Source: Aureibacillus halotolerans (GTDB lineage: Bacteria > Bacillota > Bacilli > Bacillales > DSM-28697). Taken from it: a stretch of 64,000 nt of DNA. This document shows positions 56,244 to 64,000 of this stretch, one piece after another. The DNA is taken from positions 1 through 64,000 of the forward strand of contig NZ_SNYJ01000021.1 of the NCBI RefSeq assembly GCF_004363045.1, in the 5' to 3' direction. Positions within the stretch are counted from its first letter, which is position 1; every line of letters begins with the position of its first letter. The notes below the pieces were generated by a model that saw nothing but the letters and a program-made list of their open reading frames with translations, had not been told where the DNA came from and searched no databases. The position numbers were made by a program, and so were the translations under genes.

Positions 56244-56369
56244 TTATAGACGTGACAACCGTTTTTTCGACATATTTCTCGATTTTCTTCGGGTCCTGAA
56301 CAAATTTTCTTGATATTTACGATGTAGCGAATTCACTTTGATCTCTAACCGCTTCATTGATTCGTTCAT
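56244..56369 (-). CDS. Possible small basic protein or small RNA
   Basis: 41 codons (MNESMKRLEIKVNSLHRKYQ ... MSKKRLSRL), very basic. TATAAT stands directly before the ATG region and the orphan terminator follows 40 bases after the stop. There is no good ribosome binding site, so a small RNA is an equally good reading. Confidence 0.3.
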   Translation of the reverse strand: MNESMKRLEIKVNSLHRKYQENLFRTRRKSRNMSKKRLSRL

Positions 56370-56430
56370 TATATTTGATTTTAATTAAATGCATGTGCTT
56401 AGATGGAGAAAACCTAGAAAGGACTTCTAT

Positions 56431-57453
56431 ATGACACCAACCTTGTTTTCACCTTATACAATAAAAAATGTAACGCTTAAAAATCGCATCGTCATGTCGC
56501 CAATGTGTATGTATTCGTGTCCGGAGGAAGACGGAAAGGTGACGAATTGGCATAGAACGCACTACACGTCCAGAGCTGTTGGGCAGGTTGGTCTCGTTAT
56601 GCTAGAAGCCTCGGCTGTTCTTCCTGAAGGACGAATTTCAACAAAGGACCTTGGTATTTGGTCAGATGAGCACATTGAAGGGTTGAGTGAGATTGTGCAG
56701 TTGCTCCAGGAGCATGGCGCAAAAACCTCTATTCAGCTTGCACATGCGGGTCGAAAATCCGAAGGTCCCGGCGTGATTTACGGTCCCTCTCCTATTGCTT
56801 TTAGTGATCGTTACCAAACGCCAACCGAAATGACGCTTGGCGATATTGAGCGTACAATTCAAGCGTTCAAGGACGCTACTGAAAGAGCTAAAAAAGCTGG
56901 CTTCGATATCATCGAGATCCACGCTGCTCATGGGTATTTGATCAATTCCTTTTTGTCTCCATTAACGAACCACCGTACAGACGAGTATGGGGGAACGCCA
57001 GAGAAACGCTATCGCTTTTTACAAGAAATTATCGAAGCCGTGAATACCGTTTGGGACGGTCCCCTTTTCGTCCGCATTTCCGCCGAGGACTATGATGACA
57101 ACGGTATGAAATGGCAAGACTATGTGCCATTTGCTCAGAAAATGAAAGCCCAAGGAGTTAACTTAGTTGATTGCTCTACGGGTGGCGTCATTGCATTACC
57201 AAAAGCAATCAGTACGTTTCCTGGCTATCAAGTGCCTCACGCGGAAGGAATTCGTAAAGACACAAATATCCCTACTGGTGCCGTTGGTCTCATTACTTCT
57301 GGGCAGCAAGCAGAGGACATCCTTCAAAATCGTCAGGCTGACTTGATTTTTATTGGCCGTGCATTGCTTGTCAATCCGTATTGGGCACTTCAGGCGGCAA
57401 ATGAGCTCAATGAAAAGATTGATCCTCCTACGCAATACGATCGCGCTTGGTAA
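56431..57453 (+). CDS. namA: NADPH dehydrogenase NamA (Old Yellow Enzyme, YqjM type)
   Basis: FMN enzyme reducing activated C=C bonds and nitro compounds. 340 residues. Cys26 and Tyr28 in SPMCMYSC are exactly placed as in B. subtilis YqjM, and the HxxH pair is in [12 protein letters not shown] at 56431 follows AGAAAGGA; the longer frame from 56389 is not supported. Confidence 0.93.
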   Translation: MTPTLFSPYTIKNVTLKNRIVMSPMCMYSCPEEDGKVTNWHRTHYTSRAVGQVGLVMLEASAVLPEGRISTKDLGIWSDEHIEGLSEIVQLLQEHGAKTSIQLAHAGRKSEGPGVIYGPSPIAFSDRYQTPTEMTLGDIERTIQAFKDATERAKKAGFDIIEIHAAHGYLINSFLSPLTNHRTDEYGGTPEKRYRFLQEIIEAVNTVWDGPLFVRISAEDYDDNGMKWQDYVPFAQKMKAQGVNLVDCSTGGVIALPKAISTFPGYQVPHAEGIRKDTNIPTGAVGLITSGQQAEDILQNRQADLIFIGRALLVNPYWALQAANELNEKIDPPTQYDRAW

Positions 57454-57458
57454 GGTTT

Positions 57459-57581
57459 AGGCTGATGAGAAACGCTCGCTTTCTTCGTTGCTTTGCCTTG
57501 TCCGATGCTCATTGCCCTAATGGCAACTCCGCGCCTCCCAAGCCTTTGCGCTTAGATAAGACAAGCGTTTTCATTCAGCCT
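57459..57581 (+). repeat. Interspersed repeat family C, copy 6
   Basis: 123 bp with ends AGGCTGATGAGAAACG ... CGTTTTCATTCAGCCT, immediately after namA. Confidence 0.8.
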
Positions 57582-57589
57582 AAACGGGT

Positions 57590-57783
57590 TATCACCATAA
57601 CTTGGGATTGACTTAAATACGAGCGGTCATACGCTCGCTTTCCGCGGGCGAACTGCGAGCCTCCTCGGCGCTTAACAGCGCACTGTGGGGTCTCGCTTAG
57701 CTCGCTTTTCCCGCAGGAGTCTCGCTAGTGACCGCTTGTGTTTAGAAGATTACTTTTTGCACATCCTGAATCACTTGTGCCCT
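57590..57783 (+). repeat. Interspersed repeat family A, copy 2
   Basis: Near-identical over its whole length to 10178-10373, including flanks ATCACCATAACTTGGGATTG and ACTTTTTGCACATCCTGAATC. The gap 57784-57941 shows nothing further. Confidence 0.82.
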
Positions 57784-57941
57784 TTTTCTTATATGCTCTT
57801 TGTTGACTTAGCCTTGTGTAATACCTTTTTTGGCGACTCCCTTTAATAAGAAACCTACATTGTCGTTTTCTTATTAAAGCTGTCTCACTTCATATTACAA
57901 TTAGTTATATAGAATCCTTTGATAATCTTTCATTCAAATAG

Positions 57942-58349
57942 CTACTCACTTTTGATGAATTCTTCAATTTCTTTCAAAGAATTAGGATCCGCTTCTAAAA
58001 TTGTTCCTGTCAAATATTTTTCTGAAGTAATATCATGGTATCTGTACATAGGTACAACATGTATATGTAAGTGCTCAATATCAAAGCCAGCAATTGCTAT
58101 ACCGACTTTTCTTGGGGTGAATTTCTCGTGAAGAATCGAACTTATTTGCCGAACACTTTCCATCAATCTTAAATAATTCTCTTCATTAAGATCATGAATG
58201 GAATTCACATGCATTTTGGGAATAACAAGCGTGTGACCAGGGTTAATAGGTCGTATATCCAAAAATGATTTTGTCCAATCGTTTTCCATAATTGTATTAC
58301 TAGGTATATCTCCTTTAGTGACAGAGCAAAAAATACATGAGTTGTTCAT
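57942..58349 (-). CDS. HIT family hydrolase
   Basis: 135 residues with the histidine triad HLHIHVVP and NPGHTLVIPKMHV. Nucleotide-binding hydrolase/transferase family; substrate not inferable. AT-richer than its neighbours and hemmed by repeats, so it may be a recent arrival. ATG at 58349 follows GAGAGGAG. The stretch 58350-58750 shows no gene. Confidence 0.85.
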   Translation of the reverse strand: MNNSCIFCSVTKGDIPSNTIMENDWTKSFLDIRPINPGHTLVIPKMHVNSIHDLNEENYLRLMESVRQISSILHEKFTPRKVGIAIAGFDIEHLHIHVVPMYRYHDITSEKYLTGTILEADPNSLKEIEEFIKSE

Positions 58350-58748
58350 TTTTATTCTCCTCTCCAATTTTTCATAGATGAACTTAAATTCAAATACAAC
58401 CATAATCTTCTGAGATTAAATTCAATTTTCAGTTCAGTTTAATACCAAGTGTACAATACAACTAAACTATGGTGCACCTTTACAACTATTTTGTTCGAGT
58501 AAACGCATTCTTCTTAATGAATCTTCTCGTGATTGTTTACCTCTTTTTGATAATTTGTATGTGTAACCTGATTCTTCAATTGAGATGATTACCATTATAT
58601 ATAACGCTTTTCCGAGGGGGTTGAGTAGTTATTGACTCAACTTTCGCTGAGCAAAACCCACATTCCAATCAAGGCTCGCTTTACTCTTTTACTCACTTGC
58701 CCTTCATCTTACTACGCTGCTACTTTGCCATTCCGGCGTAGCTCACAC

Positions 58749-58791
58749 CAAAAAACGATCAGACCCAACAAGGGCTCTGATCGTTTTTTCC

Positions 58792-58793
<2 letters not shown>
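58749..58793 (-). terminator. Terminator of lacZ
   Basis: AAACGATCAGA and TCTGATCGTTT arms with T-run on the minus strand. Confidence 0.88.
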
Positions 58794-61968
<3,175 letters not shown>

Positions 61969-62265
61969 TTAATCGCTTGCGTAGGTATGGGCAATGTTAA
62001 ATGTCCTCACGAAATGTTCAGAAAAACACCTCCCATTATATGAAAGGCGTGAATGCATCATCGTATTTTAATGGCAAAAGACAAAATCACAGAGTTGTTC
62101 AGCGCTCCACATTCGTTCTTGTCAGTAACAACTTTTACATAACAGTTTCATCAACTAGAAATCGTTTCTCAATTGCTTCGAAAGCCCTTTTCCAGTCCCC
62201 TTATGCTCACTACTAAACCCTCGTGCGTTGGATTCTTCTCTGACTTTCCTTCGTTGCGTCAATTT

Positions 62266-63087
62266 CTAAAATAACAAAAAGCCTTGTTGAAAGGGGTCCT
62301 TTTCCTGGAAGACAAAGCGTGACATTGCGATGACCTCAGCCCTTACCCTCATCGTCGATCGCACATTTGAATGTAGGCGATCAAGTGATACATGAGCCTT
62401 GTGCCCTAGCAGGTTGGCAACCTCCATGTCAGTGGCATGCGCTGAACACAAAACGTAACAGCTTGCACCAGTTAGTGGTGATCGGTCAATATGACCTGTT
62501 GTATCAAAGGTTATAAAAGTTGAACTTGTATAAAGGAGCAGCAGATCAAATGGGGCTTCTTCAAGGAGTTCTTTCTCAAATATTTTTCTGCACTCAGGCA
62601 ATGTTTCTACTGTTAGCTCAAAAGGAATCGGCTTCGCGACCACCCGCTGACCCCAAATCTTCCAAACGTCTTCTACACTTGGGTCTGAAAGAAGGTCCTC
62701 TTGGATTTCCCAGTCATTAGCGTGCCTTTTTGTGACAATAACCTGTTGCTCATGTCCTTCAAAGACATAGGAAGTTCCTTGAACGCCTTCGATATCAGAC
62801 AAATACACAGCCGCTGCCACAAACCCACCAGTTGAGCATTTTTGATGCCCTTTATAATTGAACATTAGCAAAGTACCGTTGCTCTTCTTGCTGTGTGCAG
62901 GAGCAAGAATACAGACGTTCAAGTCTTTATGTCCTCTAGGCTCTTGGAGAATTCCTTTGATCAATTGATGTGTTTCTTCTTCAAATAAAGTGGGATCTGC
63001 CCCCCAACGCCAGTGACATGGTAAAAAGCGAAAGGCCTCTCCCGCCACATGAATATCAATCGTATGAACATAGCTTTGTGTCTTCAA
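62266..63087 (-). CDS. Proline racemase-family paralogue lacking both catalytic cysteines
   Basis: 273 residues with the fold signatures HTIDIHVAGEAFRF and GHIDRSP, but the two active-site positions are altered: YKGHQKCSTGG in place of MCGH.T.G, and SPLTGAS in place of SPCGTGTS. Neither racemase nor dehydratase chemistry is likely. TTG start with GGAGGAG eight bases upstream, 13 bp after the intact paralogue, so the two are one operon and may form a heteromeric enzyme. Confidence 0.75.
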   Translation of the reverse strand: MKTQSYVHTIDIHVAGEAFRFLPCHWRWGADPTLFEEETHQLIKGILQEPRGHKDLNVCILAPAHSKKSNGTLLMFNYKGHQKCSTGGFVAAAVYLSDIEGVQGTSYVFEGHEQQVIVTKRHANDWEIQEDLLSDPSVEDVWKIWGQRVVAKPIPFELTVETLPECRKIFEKELLEEAPFDLLLLYTSSTFITFDTTGHIDRSPLTGASCYVLCSAHATDMEVANLLGHKAHVSLDRLHSNVRSTMRVRAEVIAMSRFVFQEKDPFQQGFLLF

Positions 63088-63100
63088 TAACTGCTCCTCC

Positions 63101-64000
63101 TTAATGAATTTCTAGCTGTGGAATGAGTAAGAAGCCTGTCTCCTCCTCATCCCTTCGGAGCATGTATTGATGGTGCCCTGTCACCCATGCCTCTCCTGTA
63201 ATGCGCGGGACAATTCCTTTGAACTGGCCGACCATCTCTTCACGGACAATCGTGCCCTTAAACAGTGAGCCGACAATGCTTTCATGGATAAAAGAGCTTC
63301 CGACTTGAAGCTTGCCATGGGAATAAAGCGACGCCATTTTTGCAGATGTTCCTGTGCCGCACGGCGAACGATCTATCCCCCCAGGTGGCACCACTACAGT
63401 GTTTCTGACATCTGCCTCAGGATTGACTGGATCATCATAAAACTCAATGTGTGTCACGCCTGAAATAAATGTATTGTTTGGATGGACAAAGGATTGAAGC
63501 GCGTTGACGGCCTTTCGAATCGTCATCGCTTTTTCAATGATGGGCTCTGTTCGTTTTGGATCAATTACGACCCCCGCTTCTCTTGCTGAAACAATGCCAT
63601 AGAAATTTCCACCATAGGCCACATCGACAGTCATTGCTTCCGTGTTTTCCACGTCAAGCGCGAACTGCTTATAATGGAAGGAAGCCACGTTATTGAACGA
63701 TACTTCTAGTGCTTCGCCATCTTTTACAAGAATTTCGGTGCTGACGAGCCCAGCTGGTGTATCAAGAACGATGCTCGTCACTGGCTCACTAGTCGTTATC
63801 AGTCCTGCCTCAACAAGCGCTGTACAAAAACCGACCGTATCATGACCGCACATAGGCAAGTACCCACCTGTTTCAATAAAGATGACACCGATGTCAGCCT
63901 CTGGATGAGTGGGCTCCTGGAGAATCGCGCCTGACATGACACTATGTCCTCTAGGCTCATTCATTAATGCCCTCCGAAACCAATCATGGTGCATTTTCAT
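63101..64000 (-). CDS. Proline racemase / 4-hydroxyproline epimerase (partial at window edge)
   Basis: 299 residues visible; the true N-terminus (about 35 residues with the HTGGEP-type segment) lies past 64000. Both catalytic cysteines are present: MCGHDTVG and DRSPCGTGTSA. Converts trans-4-hydroxy-L-proline to the cis-D form, or racemises proline; sequence alone does not decide which. First gene of a pair with the degenerate paralogue. Confidence 0.9.
   Translation of the reverse strand: MKMHHDWFRRALMNEPRGHSVMSGAILQEPTHPEADIGVIFIETGGYLPMCGHDTVGFCTALVEAGLITTSEPVTSIVLDTPAGLVSTEILVKDGEALEVSFNNVASFHYKQFALDVENTEAMTVDVAYGGNFYGIVSAREAGVVIDPKRTEPIIEKAMTIRKAVNALQSFVHPNNTFISGVTHIEFYDDPVNPEADVRNTVVVPPGGIDRSPCGTGTSAKMASLYSHGKLQVGSSFIHESIVGSLFKGTIVREEMVGQFKGIVPRITGEAWVTGHHQYMLRRDEEETGFLLIPQLEIH

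Overview
The window comes from an endospore-forming member of the Bacillaceae, most likely a halotolerant or alkaliphilic one. The evidence is the set of spore genes (two alpha/beta SASP genes, prkA, yhbH, spoVR, yhaL, two YjcZ-type peptides, a collagen-like exosporium protein), the Bacillus-type regulators (Hpr/ScoC, GbsR-like), and strong AGGAGG ribosome binding sites with frequent TTG/GTG starts. Gene order partly follows the B. subtilis yha/yhe region (hpr - prsA - yhaL - yhaM; hemZ - yhaX; yheA - yheB - yheC). Osmoprotection is prominent: a complete opuA betaine transporter with a divergent GbsR-like regulator, ectABC for ectoine, and a Ktr/Trk-type K+ channel subunit. No rRNA, tRNA or CRISPR array was seen.

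Layout. 1-525: intergenic array of a 9-bp core with an exact 103-bp period. 0.5-5.2 kb: opuAA-AB-AC, a GbsR-like regulator and hpr. 5.3-9.9 kb: a DUF3267-like membrane protein, prsA, yhaL, yhaM, a second GbsR-like regulator and two tiny YjcZ-type genes. 9.9-11.6 kb: mosaic repeats around an IS200-type tnpA. 11.6-20.5 kb: DUF488, DinB, purU, hemZ, yhaX, yheA, yheB, yheC. 20.5-21.6 kb: dense repeats. 21.6-28.4 kb: msmX, two divergent SASP genes, fumarase, thioredoxin-like and msrA genes, then a Fur-box-preceded siderophore ATPase and FhuF-like reductase. 28.4-31.6 kb: ectABC. 31.8-41.1 kb: spoVR, pgcA, a GNAT-nitrilase fusion, a TerC protein behind a yybP-ykoY (Mn2+) riboswitch, YtxH and GlsB small proteins, K+ transporter. 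41.2-43.5 kb: a VanY-type peptidase gene flanked on both sides by 103-bp-period arrays. 43.5-56 kb: yhbH, prkA, trmL, an amidase-domain protein, the exosporium cluster (collagen-like protein, unknown His/Cys-rich protein, glycosyltransferase), a histidine kinase remnant, YdeI-like, ogt and queG. 56.4-64 kb: namA, HIT, lacZ with a cre site, and two proline-racemase-family genes, one of which lacks both catalytic cysteines.

The most unusual feature is the intergenic DNA. Three arrays (107-446, 41222-41702, 43202-43410) carry short GC-rich cores about every 20.6 bp (two helical turns) in 103-bp higher-order units. At least five further families of 100-200-bp interspersed elements (called A to E here), often with inverted ends and sharing blocks with one another, occupy most large gaps. 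Other points are an ectA gene with no ATG/GTG/TTG start in frame, a translational leader that could hide the ribosome binding site of an exosporium-type gene, and several enzyme-like proteins that have lost catalytic residues.
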